Notes: a model not told the origin generated them from the sequence alone. Counted from the stretch's first letter, positions 54,954 to 63,994 are shown. The stretch is DNA of 64,000 bases from Candidatus Dechloromonas phosphorivorans (GCA_016714975.1 JADKBR010000005.1:62001-126000); one strand, 5' to 3'. Program-made: numbers and translations.

Positions 54954-57019
54954 AGTTGGCCGAGCAGCGCCCGCAATTTTGCAGGCTGGATCGGCAGCGA
55001 CAGCCGGTAGGTGTTTGGCGGCAGGAGAACCTCCGGTGCGTCGTCAAGCGCGACGATCGGGGTGGTCGCCGGATAGGTCGCACGCAATGTCTCAGCAATG
55101 CTGGCCAGCGCAATGACTATCAGCGGTCGGCGGCTTTCGGGTGGGCGGCCGGCGGCATCCGGATCATGGCTGACCTCGTAGTGCCAGTTCCCGGCCAGCG
55201 CAATGCTCGCCTGGAGATACGGGCCCGCACCGACGACGTGAATGGCTGCGCTGCTCTCCGATGATTCGGGAAGGCTGGCTGCAGTCGATGGCGTAGCGAT
55301 CCGGACTTGCAATCCGAAGGTGCTTCCGCGGCCGCTTGCCGAGCGCACACTGACCTCGATACCCAGTGCCCTGGCCAGGCGGTCGACGATTGCGAGACCC
55401 AGGCCAAGTCCCCGGTCAGGATCGCGCGCCTGGTTTCCGACCTGGTAGAACTCGGTAAAAATCGCTTCGTGATGTTCGCTGGCGATGCCGGGACCGTTAT
55501 CCCGTACCTCGATCAGCGCATTCTCGCCGCGCCGGCGCACACCGACGAAAATGCAGCCGCCGGGAGCGGTGTGGCGCAGCGCATTGGTGATCAGGTTGGA
55601 CAGGATGCGTTCGAGCAGAGCCAGGTCGGATTCAACCCAGAGTCCGGTCGGTCTGAAAATGAGGGCCTGTTGACGGTCGACCGCAACCGCCCGGAACGAT
55701 GCTGCCAGCCGCTCGAGCATTGGGTTCAGCGCAAAGCCACGAATCTCTGGCCTGATCCCGGCGACGTCGAGGCGCGATATGTCAAGCAGCGAATCGAATA
55801 AGTCTCCGAGCATGCCCGCTGAAATGGATATCTGGTCGGACAGCCGCGGCAGGTCGCCGGCATTCCCGCTCCGTACCTGGCGCTGCAGGTCGGCGGCGAA
55901 GAGTGTCAGGGCATGCAGGGGCTGGCGCAGATCGTGGCTGGCCGCGGCCAGAAAACGGCTCTTGGCGTGGCTGGACTGCTCAGCCTGGTCCCTCTGCAGC
56001 GACAACTCGGCGGTGGCAGCCTGCACCCGTTGCTCAAGCTGGTCGCGACTGCTTGCCAGTTCGTCGGTCAGCGCCTGCATTCCGCGAACCTGGCGGCGCA
56101 CCAGCAGCGCGCCGGCAAGCAGGACCAGGATGACGATGGAGGCGAGTGTTCCCACTTGTGTCAGGTGGCTGCGCCACGAAGCCAGCGCGCTGGCTTCGGG
56201 AAGGACGGTGAGCACGTTCAGGTCGGCGAAGTCCGGAACCGGCGACACTGAAGCGATCAGTCCGTTGCCGCGGGCGAACCCGGAGGCGGGCAGCCAGTCG
56301 CGCAGTCGGCCGCCATAGAGCGCGTCAACCGCGAAGGCGCCGACGATCGCCGATTGCTTGCTGAGCTCGGTCGGCCGGCAGGAGGCGACAACCTGCCCGC
56401 GAGCATTGATAATGACGGATTCAAAATCCTCGGCCAGACGGTTCGACCAGCAATGGTCGGAAAAATACGCTGGCTCGACGGCGGCAAGAACGACGCCCGC
56501 GAAGTTGCGGCTGGCATCGTCGATGCGCCGTGCCAGAGCGTAAGTGTAGCGGCCGGAAATGCGACCGATGAAGGGGCCGAAACTGGTCTTGGAAGTTCCC
56601 TGTTCGAGCGCGATGAAATAGGGCCGGTCACGCACATTGATGCGCTGCGGCGGAAAAAACGTCGAGATGAAGCGTTGCTCGCCGCTACGGTCGAAGATGA
56701 CCAGATCGCGCAACTGCGGCAGGGAGCGGGTATGACGCTCGGCAACATAAGTCCAGCCGCGGCGGGCTTCCCAGGTGAGCCAGTCCTGATGATGGTCTGA
56801 CAGGTCGGTCGCGATCTCGCGCAGCAGGATGTCGATGGCTCCGTAGGTGCGCCCCGTGTGTTCGCCCATCATGATGCCGAAGTGTTCAGTCCGCGCGACG
56901 CCGAGGTCCAGTTCGCGTTCGCGCGACAGGAGCAGGTCGCCGACAACAAAGGCGACCACGGCGAGCGTGCTGGCCAGCGCGACGATCAGGGCCAGCAAGT
57001 CGGGGCGACGACGAATCAT
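54923..57019 (-). CDS. Membrane sensor histidine kinase with dCache-like sensor and degenerate receiver
   Basis: The 698-residue protein has TM1 (about 8-30), a periplasmic Cache-type sensor (about 40-290, with VRDRPYFIALEQG and SFGPFIGRISGRYTYALARR), TM2 (about 297-317), a coiled coil, a HisKA domain (ASHDLRQPLHAL, H372), and an ATPase domain (N-box N485/N489, DNGPGI, GLGLGLAIVDRLA). The C-terminal 110 residues resemble a receiver fold but lack the phospho-acceptor motif. The kinase probably senses a small molecule outside the membrane. The start is ATG 57019, overlapping the upstream small membrane gene by four bases. Confidence 0.88.
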   Translation of the reverse strand: MIRRRPDLLALIVALASTLAVVAFVVGDLLLSRERELDLGVARTEHFGIMMGEHTGRTYGAIDILLREIATDLSDHHQDWLTWEARRGWTYVAERHTRSLPQLRDLVIFDRSGEQRFISTFFPPQRINVRDRPYFIALEQGTSKTSFGPFIGRISGRYTYALARRIDDASRNFAGVVLAAVEPAYFSDHCWSNRLAEDFESVIINARGQVVASCRPTELSKQSAIVGAFAVDALYGGRLRDWLPASGFARGNGLIASVSPVPDFADLNVLTVLPEASALASWRSHLTQVGTLASIVILVLLAGALLVRRQVRGMQALTDELASSRDQLEQRVQAATAELSLQRDQAEQSSHAKSRFLAAASHDLRQPLHALTLFAADLQRQVRSGNAGDLPRLSDQISISAGMLGDLFDSLLDISRLDVAGIRPEIRGFALNPMLERLAASFRAVAVDRQQALIFRPTGLWVESDLALLERILSNLITNALRHTAPGGCIFVGVRRRGENALIEVRDNGPGIASEHHEAIFTEFYQVGNQARDPDRGLGLGLAIVDRLARALGIEVSVRSASGRGSTFGLQVRIATPSTAASLPESSESSAAIHVVGAGPYLQASIALAGNWHYEVSHDPDAAGRPPESRRPLIVIALASIAETLRATYPATTPIVALDDAPEVLLPPNTYRLSLPIQPAKLRALLGQLQRAWPKSMP

Positions 57020-57255
57020 CCTGGCGCCTGATAGAAGAACCAAGCAAGCGGGATGATGGCGGCGTGCACGATGCGCCATGGCCATGGTTGCCGGGACAGC
57101 GTGGCAAAGGCGAAAGCGACGCTGCCAATGGCGAGACAGGTTTCCCGCCACGGCATGGCCTCGTCTGCCCAGCCGAAGTAAGGCCAGGCGAGCGAGAGCA
57201 CCAGGATGATGGCCGCCCCTTGCAGGGCAAGTTGACGATAGGGGGTTGGTGGCAT
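57016..57255 (-). CDS. Small membrane protein, 79 residues
   Basis: The protein has two or three hydrophobic segments (LQGAAIILVLSLAWPYFGW, CLAIGSVAFAFATL, IVHAAIIPLAWFFY) separated by short loops and no recognisable domain. It overlaps the kinase start by ATGA, so it is translationally coupled to it and may be an accessory subunit of the sensor. I do not recognise a family. Confidence 0.65.
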   Translation of the reverse strand: MPPTPYRQLALQGAAIILVLSLAWPYFGWADEAMPWRETCLAIGSVAFAFATLSRQPWPWRIVHAAIIPLAWFFYQAPG

Positions 57256-57273
57256 CCTGGGAATTCTATGCCA

Positions 57274-58695
57274 TCAACGCCCGGGTAATATCTTTCCCGG
57301 GTTGAGCAGGTTTTGTGGGTCGAGCGCGGTTTTCAGTGCCCGCATGATGTCGACCGCAACCGCGCCATGCTCGGGCACCAGGTATTTGCGCTTTCCGAGT
57401 CCGATGCCGTGTTCGCCGGTGCACGTGCCCTCCATCGCAATGGCGCGTTCGACCACGCGTTCGCTGATCCAGGCGGCTTCCGCCATGTCCCGCGGGTTGT
57501 CGCGGTCGACCAGCACGACAAGGTGAAAATTACCGTCGCCGACGTGGCCGAAGAGGGCGATCGGGATATTGACCCGGACGATGTCCTCGTTGGTTGCGGC
57601 GATGCATTCGGCGAGGCGCGAGATTGGCACGCAGACATCGGTCGGGAAGCAGCGGCAACCCGGTTTCAGTTGCAGGCAGGCGAAGTAGGCGTCGTGCCGT
57701 GCCTGCCAAAGCCGGCTGCGGTCTTCCGGGCGGGTTGCCCAGGCGAAGTGGGTGCCGCCGAGTTCGCCGGCGATGGCCTGAACGGTTTGTGCCTGCTCGT
57801 TGACGCCGGTGGGGCTGCCGTGGAACTCGAAGAACAGGGTCGGCGCCTCGGCCAGCGTCGTCTTGCTGAACAAGTTGATCGCGCGCAGCGACAGCGCGTC
57901 GAGCAGTTCGATGCGCGCCATCGGCACGCCGAGCTGTATGGTCTGGATCACCGTCTGTACCGCCGAGTCGATGCTCGGGAAGGTGCATACCGCCGCCGAA
58001 ATGGCCTCGGGGATCGGGTAGAGTTTGAGCGTCAGTTCGGTCATGATGCCGAGCGTGCCTTCCGAGCCGACCAGCAGGCGGGTCAGATCGTAGCCGGCCG
58101 AAGACTTGCGGGCGCGGCCGCCGGTCTTCATGACGCGGCCGTCGGCGAGCACCGTGGTCGTCGCCAGCACATTGTCGCGCATCGTCCCGTAGCGCACGGC
58201 GTTGGTCCCCGAAGCACGGGTCGCCGCCATGCCGCCGAGAGTCGCGTCGGCGCCGGGGTCGATGGGGAAGAAGAGGCCGCTGCCCTTGAGCGCGTCGTTC
58301 AACTGCTTGCGCGTGACGCCGGCCTCGACCACGGCGTCGCCGTCGTCGGCATGGATGGCAACGATGCGATTCATGCCCGACAGGTCGAGCGAGATGCCGC
58401 CCGAGGGCGCCAGCACGTGCCCTTCGACCGAACTGCCGACGCCGTAGGCAATCACCGGTACGCCATGCTGCGCACACAGCCCGATTACGAGCACGACTTC
58501 GCCGGTGCTGTGTGCCATGACGATGCCGTCGGGCAGCGCCGGCTCATGGACCGATTCGTCGCGACCATGTTGCAGGCGTATCGAATCGCCGCAGGAGAAG
58601 CGCTGGCCAAAATGGTCGGCGAGCTTCCGCCGGACGGGATCCGGCAGGTCCGCGGCGCGATTTGGACTACTCACGGGAGAGGGGAGGGGCGGCAT
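57274..58695 (-). CDS. FAD-linked D-lactate dehydrogenase-type oxidase (GlcD/DLD family)
   Basis: The 473-residue flavoprotein has the PCMH FAD domain (YGVGSSVEGHVLAPSGGISLDL read in part, PGADATLGGMAATRASG, VGSEGTLGIMTELTLKLYP) and the FAD-oxidase C-terminal domain with the metal-site HVGDGNFH and GEHGIGLGKRKYL. It matches cytochrome-linked D-lactate dehydrogenases more closely than GlcD, since glcE and glcF are absent. ATG 58695 starts inside the tail of a degraded upstream fragment. Confidence 0.85.
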   Translation of the reverse strand: MPPLPSPVSSPNRAADLPDPVRRKLADHFGQRFSCGDSIRLQHGRDESVHEPALPDGIVMAHSTGEVVLVIGLCAQHGVPVIAYGVGSSVEGHVLAPSGGISLDLSGMNRIVAIHADDGDAVVEAGVTRKQLNDALKGSGLFFPIDPGADATLGGMAATRASGTNAVRYGTMRDNVLATTTVLADGRVMKTGGRARKSSAGYDLTRLLVGSEGTLGIMTELTLKLYPIPEAISAAVCTFPSIDSAVQTVIQTIQLGVPMARIELLDALSLRAINLFSKTTLAEAPTLFFEFHGSPTGVNEQAQTVQAIAGELGGTHFAWATRPEDRSRLWQARHDAYFACLQLKPGCRCFPTDVCVPISRLAECIAATNEDIVRVNIPIALFGHVGDGNFHLVVLVDRDNPRDMAEAAWISERVVERAIAMEGTCTGEHGIGLGKRKYLVPEHGAVAVDIMRALKTALDPQNLLNPGKILPGR

Positions 58696-58828
58696 TGATG
58701 AAAGCGTCGTCCACCACCTTGCCTGTCAGCCGTCGGAAAAAGAGCAGCGATTCGTAAGTCTCGATGTGTGACGGATTGACCGCGATGCAGCGTGTCGGAG
58801 GCGTACCAACGATGCTCGTAAATCCGCT
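58667..58828 (-). pseudogene. Fragment resembling the C-terminus of a FeeM-type N-acyltransferase
   Basis: A 53-codon open stretch, closed by a TGA on its 5' side and TAG at 58667-58669, encodes protein-like sequence with PTRCIAVNPSHIETYESLL and FFRRLTGKVVDDAF. The VNPxHxxxYxxLLxF pattern recalls the C-terminal part of N-acyl amino acid synthase (FeeM-like) acyltransferases. The rest of such a gene is not readable upstream in any one frame, so this is at most a decayed relic. It overlaps the dehydrogenase start by 29 bases. Confidence 0.35.
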
Positions 58829-59027
58829 TCATCTGAGGGAATGGAGTCATCTCTCCGCTCCTGTGCAATGCCCAATTTTTCGCGATCACCGATAGCGCTT
58901 CCCGGGCGGAAAGCGCCGAAGAAACCACCTCACCGCCTGATGGGTGATGCCCTTCAACAACTGAATTTGCCGAATTGCGAACGCCTAAATCCCGTCCTTC
59001 CCTGACGGTCATCATAGCACCTTGTTA

Positions 59028-59056
59028 TTGACAGGATGCCCACGCCTCCGGACAAT
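59028..59056 (+). promoter_or_regulatory. Candidate sigma-70 promoter for the second liv operon
   Basis: TTGACA at 59028-59033 (perfect -35) and GACAAT at 59051-59056 are 17 bases apart, 46 bases before the start codon of the binding lipoprotein. AGGAGA at 59090-59095 is the ribosome binding site. Confidence 0.6.
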
Positions 59057-59102
59057 CACCCGTCGCACTTTTTTCTTTCCACACAAGTCAGGAGACATAC
59101 CG

Positions 59103-60488
59103 ATGCAAGCCAAGCTTTCCGTAGTTGCCCTCTCCGTCGCCGCTGCCCTCGCCATGGGTGCCTGTGGCAAGAAAGAAGAGCCGAAGCCGGCTGCGGCACC
59201 CGCCGCCCCGGCCGCGCCGGCCGCCGCCGCCCCGGCCCAGAAGCCGGAAATCATCGTCAAGCTCGGACATGCCGCGCCGATGACTGGCCCGCAGGCTCAC
59301 CTGGGCAAAGACAACGAGAACGGCGCTGTTCTGGCCATTGAAGAACTCAACGCCAAGGGCCTCGAAATCGGCGGCGCCAAGATCAAGTTCGAACTGCTGC
59401 CGGAAGACGACCAGGCCGATCCCAAGCAGGGCTCGATCGTTGCTCAGAAGCTGGTCGACGCCAAGGTCAATGGCGTCATCGGCCATCTGAACTCCGGCAC
59501 AACGATTCCGGCCTCCAAGCTGTACTCCGATGCTGGCATTCCGCAGATCTCCGGTTCCGCGACCAATCCGAAATACACGCAGCAGGGCTTCAAGACAGCT
59601 TTCCGCGTGATGGCCAACGACGTCCAGCAAGGCAAGCGCCTCGGCGAGTTCGCCGCCAAGCAGGGCGCCAAGAGCGTTGCCATCGTCGATGACCGTTCCG
59701 CCTATGGCCAAGGTCTCGCCGACGAGTTCCGCAAGGCTGCCGAAGCGGCCGGCATCAAGGTCGTTGCAACCGAGTACACCAACGACAAGGCGACCGACTT
59801 CAAGGCGATCCTGACGAAGATCAAGTCCACCAAGCCGGACCTCATCTTCTTCGGCGGCATGGATGCGCAAGGCGGTCCGATGGCCAAGCAGATGAAGGAT
59901 CTCGGCATCAAGGCCAAGTTCCTTGGCGGCGACGGGGTCTGTACGCCGGAATTCATGAAGCTGGGTGGTGTGGCTACAGAAGGCCAATACTGCTCGTTGC
60001 CTGGCGTGCCGCTCGAGAAGCTGGCCAAGGGTCCCGAATTCAAGGACAAGTTCAACAAGAAGTTCGGTGTCGATATCCAGCTCTACGCACCGTATGTTTA
60101 CGATGCCGTGATGGTAATGGTCGATTCCATGCAGCGCGCCAATTCAGTCGAGCCGGGCAAGTATCTGCCGGAAGTCGGCAAGAGCAAGTATGACGGCGTG
60201 ACTGGCGTCATAGAGTTCGACGAGGTTGGCGATGTCAAGGGCGGGGCGATCTCCATGTATCGGTACAAGGGTGGCAAGCTCGAGTATGTCGAGACCCTGG
60301 GTGGTGGCATGATGGCAGCAGTCAAGGATGCTGCTCAGGCTACCGGTGATTCAGCCAAAACGGCGGCTACTGCAGTTGCCGACGCCGGCAAGGATGTCGC
60401 TAAGGAGGCAACCAAGGTTGGTGGCGAGGTCAAGGAAGCAGCCAAAGCCGGCGCCGAGGCGGTGAAGGGTGCCGTCGAGAAGAAGTAA
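59103..60488 (+). CDS. ABC transporter branched-chain amino-acid binding lipoprotein with Lys/Ala-rich tail
   Basis: The 461-residue protein has a lipoprotein leader (lipidated C21 in AMGACGKK), an Ala/Pro linker (about 28-46) and a full LivK-type binding domain (about 48-400, HAAPMTGPQAHLGKD, GHLNSGTTIPASKLY, IVDDRSAYGQGLADEF). Beyond it, residues about 404-461 form an unusual Ala/Lys/Glu/Gly-rich tail with repeats like KEATKVGGEVKEAAKAG, similar in style to LEA or phasin helices. Such a tail is not part of standard LivK. ATG 59103 is the start; the frame is open further upstream. It heads the operon livK-H-M-G-F. Confidence 0.92.
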   Translation: MQAKLSVVALSVAAALAMGACGKKEEPKPAAAPAAPAAPAAAAPAQKPEIIVKLGHAAPMTGPQAHLGKDNENGAVLAIEELNAKGLEIGGAKIKFELLPEDDQADPKQGSIVAQKLVDAKVNGVIGHLNSGTTIPASKLYSDAGIPQISGSATNPKYTQQGFKTAFRVMANDVQQGKRLGEFAAKQGAKSVAIVDDRSAYGQGLADEFRKAAEAAGIKVVATEYTNDKATDFKAILTKIKSTKPDLIFFGGMDAQGGPMAKQMKDLGIKAKFLGGDGVCTPEFMKLGGVATEGQYCSLPGVPLEKLAKGPEFKDKFNKKFGVDIQLYAPYVYDAVMVMVDSMQRANSVEPGKYLPEVGKSKYDGVTGVIEFDEVGDVKGGAISMYRYKGGKLEYVETLGGGMMAAVKDAAQATGDSAKTAATAVADAGKDVAKEATKVGGEVKEAAKAGAEAVKGAVEKK

Positions 60489-60506
60489 CACACTTTCAGG
60501 CTGGTC

Positions 60507-60537
60507 GAAACGGCACCGCAAGGTGCCGTTTCTTCAT
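60507..60537 (+). other. Stem-loop between livK-like and livH genes
   Basis: An 11-base perfect stem (GAAACGGCACC at 60507-60517 with 60522-60532) is capped by the GCAA tetraloop. The run after it is only TTC, so it may be a partial terminator or an mRNA stabiliser that raises binding-protein output. Confidence 0.6.
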
Positions 60538-60557
60538 GCTGCGGTCAACTACACATA

Positions 60558-61481
60558 ATGGATATTTTCCTCCAGCAGATCATCAACGGTCTCGTTCAGG
60601 GCAGCATCTATGCCTTGGTCGCGCTGGGTTACACGATGGTGTACGGCATCATGGGGCTGATCAATTTCGCTCATGGTGAAGTGGTTATGATCGGCACGCT
60701 GGTCACCATTACCGTCACCAGTCTGCTGATCAAGGCTGGCGTGCCGCTGGCGGTCGCCGGCCTGGCGGGCCTTGGTGCTTCAGTGCTGGCCTGCATGGCG
60801 ATCGGCTGGGGTCTGGAGCGTGTCGCCTACCGGCCACTGCGCAATGCGCCCCGTCTTACTCCGCTGATCACGGCGATCGGCATGTCGATCGTGCTGCAGA
60901 ACATCGCCATGATCGTCTGGGGGCGCAACTACATGACTTTTCCACCGCTGTTGCCCAAGGTGGATTACGAGTTCGCCGGCGCCAACTTCACGGCGGTGCA
61001 GGTGATGATCGTCGTCGTCTCCGGCCTGACCATGAGCGGCCTTGTCCTCCTCGTCTATCGCACCAAACTGGGCATGGCGATGCGCGCCACCGCGCAGAAC
61101 CCGCAAGTGGCGAATCTGATGGGGGTCAACAGCAATCGCGTGATCTCCGCGGCCTTCGTCATCGGCTCGGCGCTCGCGGCGCTGGCAGGGGTCATGGTCG
61201 GCACCTATTACGAAATCGCGCATTACCAGATGGGGTTCATGCTCGGCCTGAAGGCGTTCACCGCCGCCGTGCTCGGTGGCATCGGCAACCTTGCCGGAGC
61301 GATGGCCGGCGGCATTCTGCTCGGCATCATCGAGGCGCTGGGGGCGGGCTACATCGGCGACCTGACTGGCGGCTTCCTTGGCAGCCATTACCAGGACATC
61401 TTCGCCTTCGTCGTGCTGATTGTCGTGTTGATGTTCAAGCCCTCCGGGCTATTCGGCGAAAAGACTGGTGAGCGGGCATGA
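60558..61481 (+). CDS. livH: Branched-chain amino-acid ABC transporter permease LivH
   Basis: The 307-residue membrane protein has the LivH signature (GSIYALVALGYTMVYGIMGL, then INFAHGEVVMIG), about eight hydrophobic segments and the coupling loop ATAQNPQVANLMGVN. It forms the pore with LivM. Its end overlaps the livM start by four bases. Confidence 0.94.
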   Translation: MDIFLQQIINGLVQGSIYALVALGYTMVYGIMGLINFAHGEVVMIGTLVTITVTSLLIKAGVPLAVAGLAGLGASVLACMAIGWGLERVAYRPLRNAPRLTPLITAIGMSIVLQNIAMIVWGRNYMTFPPLLPKVDYEFAGANFTAVQVMIVVVSGLTMSGLVLLVYRTKLGMAMRATAQNPQVANLMGVNSNRVISAAFVIGSALAALAGVMVGTYYEIAHYQMGFMLGLKAFTAAVLGGIGNLAGAMAGGILLGIIEALGAGYIGDLTGGFLGSHYQDIFAFVVLIVVLMFKPSGLFGEKTGERA

Positions 61482-62536
61482 GCAAGTGGCTCGGTCCGCG
61501 CTCCGCAACCGGCATCCTGCTGATCGCTGTGGCGCTGATTGCACTGCCCTTTGTGGCGGCGCTAGGTGGTCAGGCCTGGGTGCGGATTGTCAATTTCGCC
61601 ATTCTCTATATTTTCCTGGCGCTTGGCCTGAATATTGTCGTCGGCTTCGCCGGGCTGCTCGATCTTGGCTACATCGCGTTCTATGCGGTTGGCGCCTATG
61701 CCTACGCGCTGCTGGCGAGTCCGCATTTCGGGCTGCACTGGCCGTTCTGGGCGATCCTGCCGATTGGCGCGCTCATTGCCTGCTTCTTCGGCGTCCTGCT
61801 CGGCTCGCCAACGCTCAAGCTGCGTGGCGACTATCTGGCCATTGTCACCCTCGGATTCGGCGAAATCGTGCGCATTTTCCTCAACAATCTCAACGCGCCG
61901 ATCAATGTCACCAACGGCCCGCAGGGAATCACCCTGATCGACCCGGTGGCGATCGGGGAATTCAGGTTTTCCGGCACCAGCCAGATTCTGGGCATTTCTC
62001 TGAGTGGACCGCAGAAGTACTACTTTCTGCTGGTCGCCCTGGCGATCTTCGTCATCATCATCAACCTGAGGCTGCAGCATTCGCGGATCGGCCGCGCCTG
62101 GCAGGCGATACGCGAAGATGAGATCGCCGCCAAGGCGGTTGGCATCAATACCCGCAACATCAAGCTCCTCGCCTTCGCCATGGGCGCCAGCTTCGGCGGC
62201 ATTGCCGGCGGCATCTTCTCGGCGATGCAGGGCTTCGTGTCCCCGGAGAGCTTTTCGCTGATTGAGTCGATCATGATCCTCGCCATGGTCGTCCTCGGCG
62301 GTATGGGGCATATCCCTGGCGTCATTCTCGGCGCGGTGTTGCTGACCATCCTGCCGGAGGTCTTGCGCTACGGCGTTGGGCCGCTGCAGGTGGCGGTTTT
62401 CGGCAAGATGCTGATCGATCCGGAAAGCCTTCGCATGCTGATTTTCGGTCTGGCGCTGGTGCTGGTCATGCGCTTCAAGCCGGCAGGTCTGTGGCCGTCG
62501 CCCGAGCGCAAGCGTGAATTGCAGGGCGACGCGTGA
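61478..62536 (+). CDS. livM: Branched-chain amino-acid ABC transporter permease LivM
   Basis: The 352-residue permease has about nine membrane segments with the family motifs LGLNIVVGFAGLLDLGYIAF and GRAWQAIREDEIAAKAVGIN. It overlaps livH by ATGA, and its TGA shares one base with the livG ATG at 62536. Confidence 0.94.
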   Translation: MSKWLGPRSATGILLIAVALIALPFVAALGGQAWVRIVNFAILYIFLALGLNIVVGFAGLLDLGYIAFYAVGAYAYALLASPHFGLHWPFWAILPIGALIACFFGVLLGSPTLKLRGDYLAIVTLGFGEIVRIFLNNLNAPINVTNGPQGITLIDPVAIGEFRFSGTSQILGISLSGPQKYYFLLVALAIFVIIINLRLQHSRIGRAWQAIREDEIAAKAVGINTRNIKLLAFAMGASFGGIAGGIFSAMQGFVSPESFSLIESIMILAMVVLGGMGHIPGVILGAVLLTILPEVLRYGVGPLQVAVFGKMLIDPESLRMLIFGLALVLVMRFKPAGLWPSPERKRELQGDA

Positions 62537-63297
62537 TGGCCGAGGTGTTGCTGGAAGCCTGCGCGGTGGCCAAGCATTTCGGCGGTGTCAAGGCGCTGCG
62601 CGACGTTTCGCTGACCATCCGCAAAGGCGAGATCTACGGGCTGATCGGCCCCAACGGTGCCGGCAAGACGACCTTTTTCAACTGCATGACGGGACTCTAT
62701 GTTCCAGATGGTGGCGGTTTCACCTTCGCCGGCGCAACGCTGCGTGCTGATGAGCCGCACAGGGCCGCCGAGTCCGGCATTGCCCGAACTTTCCAGAATA
62801 TCCGGCTGTTCGCCAACATGACGGCGCTGGAAAACGTCATGGTCGGTCGTCACGTGCGGACCAGCGCTGGCGTCATCGGTGCCATGCTCCAGAATGCGGC
62901 GACCCGGGCCGAGGAAATGGCGATTCGCCAGCGTGCCATCGAATTGCTGCACTACGTCCGCATCGAGGACCGCGCCGACGATCTGGCGATGAATCTGTCC
63001 TACGGCGATCAGCGCCGCCTGGAGATTGCCCGCGCCCTGGCCACCGAACCCACGCTGCTTTGCCTCGATGAGCCTGCCGCCGGCATGAATGCCACGGAAA
63101 CCGCCGAGTTGCGTGAGCTGATTGACGGGATCCGCCGCGATGGCACGACTGTCCTGCTGATCGAGCACGATGTCAAACTGGTCATGGGTCTTTGTGACCG
63201 GGTGGCGGTGCTGGACTATGGCGCCCTCGTGATCGAGGATGTTCCGGCCGTAGTACAGAAAGATCAACGCGTCATCGAGGCTTATCTGGGTGCTTGA
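62536..63297 (+). CDS. livG: Branched-chain amino-acid ABC transporter ATP-binding protein LivG
   Basis: The ATPase of about 253 residues has Walker A GPNGAGKTTF, the Q-loop RTFQNIRLF, signature LSYGDQRRLEIARALA, Walker B LLCLDEPAAGMN and the switch histidine in LIEHDVKL. ATG 62536 or the adjacent GTG 62533 is the start. livF starts over its last codons. Confidence 0.94.
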   Translation: MAEVLLEACAVAKHFGGVKALRDVSLTIRKGEIYGLIGPNGAGKTTFFNCMTGLYVPDGGGFTFAGATLRADEPHRAAESGIARTFQNIRLFANMTALENVMVGRHVRTSAGVIGAMLQNAATRAEEMAIRQRAIELLHYVRIEDRADDLAMNLSYGDQRRLEIARALATEPTLLCLDEPAAGMNATETAELRELIDGIRRDGTTVLLIEHDVKLVMGLCDRVAVLDYGALVIEDVPAVVQKDQRVIEAYLGA

Positions 63298-63994
63298 AGT
63301 AACCGGACTCCACGTCGCCTATGGCGGCATTCAGGCGGTGCGCAACGTCACCTTCCACGTCAACGAAGGTGAAACCGTTGCCCTGATCGGCGCCAACGGC
63401 GCCGGCAAAACCAGCACACTGAAAGCGATTTCGCGGGTCATCGATTCGACAGGCGGGGATATCCACTTTCGGAGCGAGAAGATCACGCGCATCGCCTCGC
63501 ACGACATCATCCGCAAGGGCATTGCGATGGTGCCCGAAGGGCGTGGCGTCTTTCCGCGGCTCACAGTTGCCGAGAATCTCGCCATGGGCGCTTTCGTACG
63601 CAACGACAAGGCGGCAATCGCTGGCGATCTCGAACACGTCTACGGGCATTTTCCGCGTCTCAAGGAGCGCGCGGCGCAGCTCGCCGGGACGCTTTCAGGA
63701 GGGGAACAGCAGATGCTGGCCATTGGCCGTGCCCTGATGAGCCGGCCAAAGCTCCTGCTGCTCGACGAACCGTCGATGGGTCTGGCCCCGCTTATGGTCC
63801 AGAAGATTTTTGAGGTCGTCCGCGCCGTCGCCGCGCAAGGCATGACCATCCTGCTCATCGAGCAGAATGCCAAGCTGGCGCTGCAGACCAGCCAGCGCGG
63901 CTATGTCATGGAAAGCGGCGAGATCACTCTCAACGGCGAGGCGGCGGAACTTCTCGATGATCCCAAGGTGCGTGCTGCCTATCTTGGCGAGTGA
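63290..63994 (+). CDS. livF: Branched-chain amino-acid ABC transporter ATP-binding protein LivF
   Basis: The 234-residue ATPase has Walker A GANGAGKTST, the LivF motif VPEGRGVFPRLTVAENL, signature LSGGEQQMLAIGRAL, Walker B LLLLDEPSMGLAP and the glutamine switch LIEQNAKLAL. It starts with GTG 63290, overlapping livG by eight bases, and completes the livKHMGF set. It ends six bases before the window edge. Confidence 0.94.
   Translation: MLEVTGLHVAYGGIQAVRNVTFHVNEGETVALIGANGAGKTSTLKAISRVIDSTGGDIHFRSEKITRIASHDIIRKGIAMVPEGRGVFPRLTVAENLAMGAFVRNDKAAIAGDLEHVYGHFPRLKERAAQLAGTLSGGEQQMLAIGRALMSRPKLLLLDEPSMGLAPLMVQKIFEVVRAVAAQGMTILLIEQNAKLALQTSQRGYVMESGEITLNGEAAELLDDPKVRAAYLGE

Noticed and set aside
57313..58698. 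A 461-codon plus-strand frame opposite the D-lactate dehydrogenase gene
   Set aside because: The minus-strand gene shows full FAD-oxidase motifs, so the plus frame is a shadow.
58671..59015. A 114-codon minus-strand frame upstream of the D-lactate dehydrogenase gene
   Set aside because: Its sequence is not protein-like, and part of the region codes more plausibly in another frame for an acyltransferase relic.
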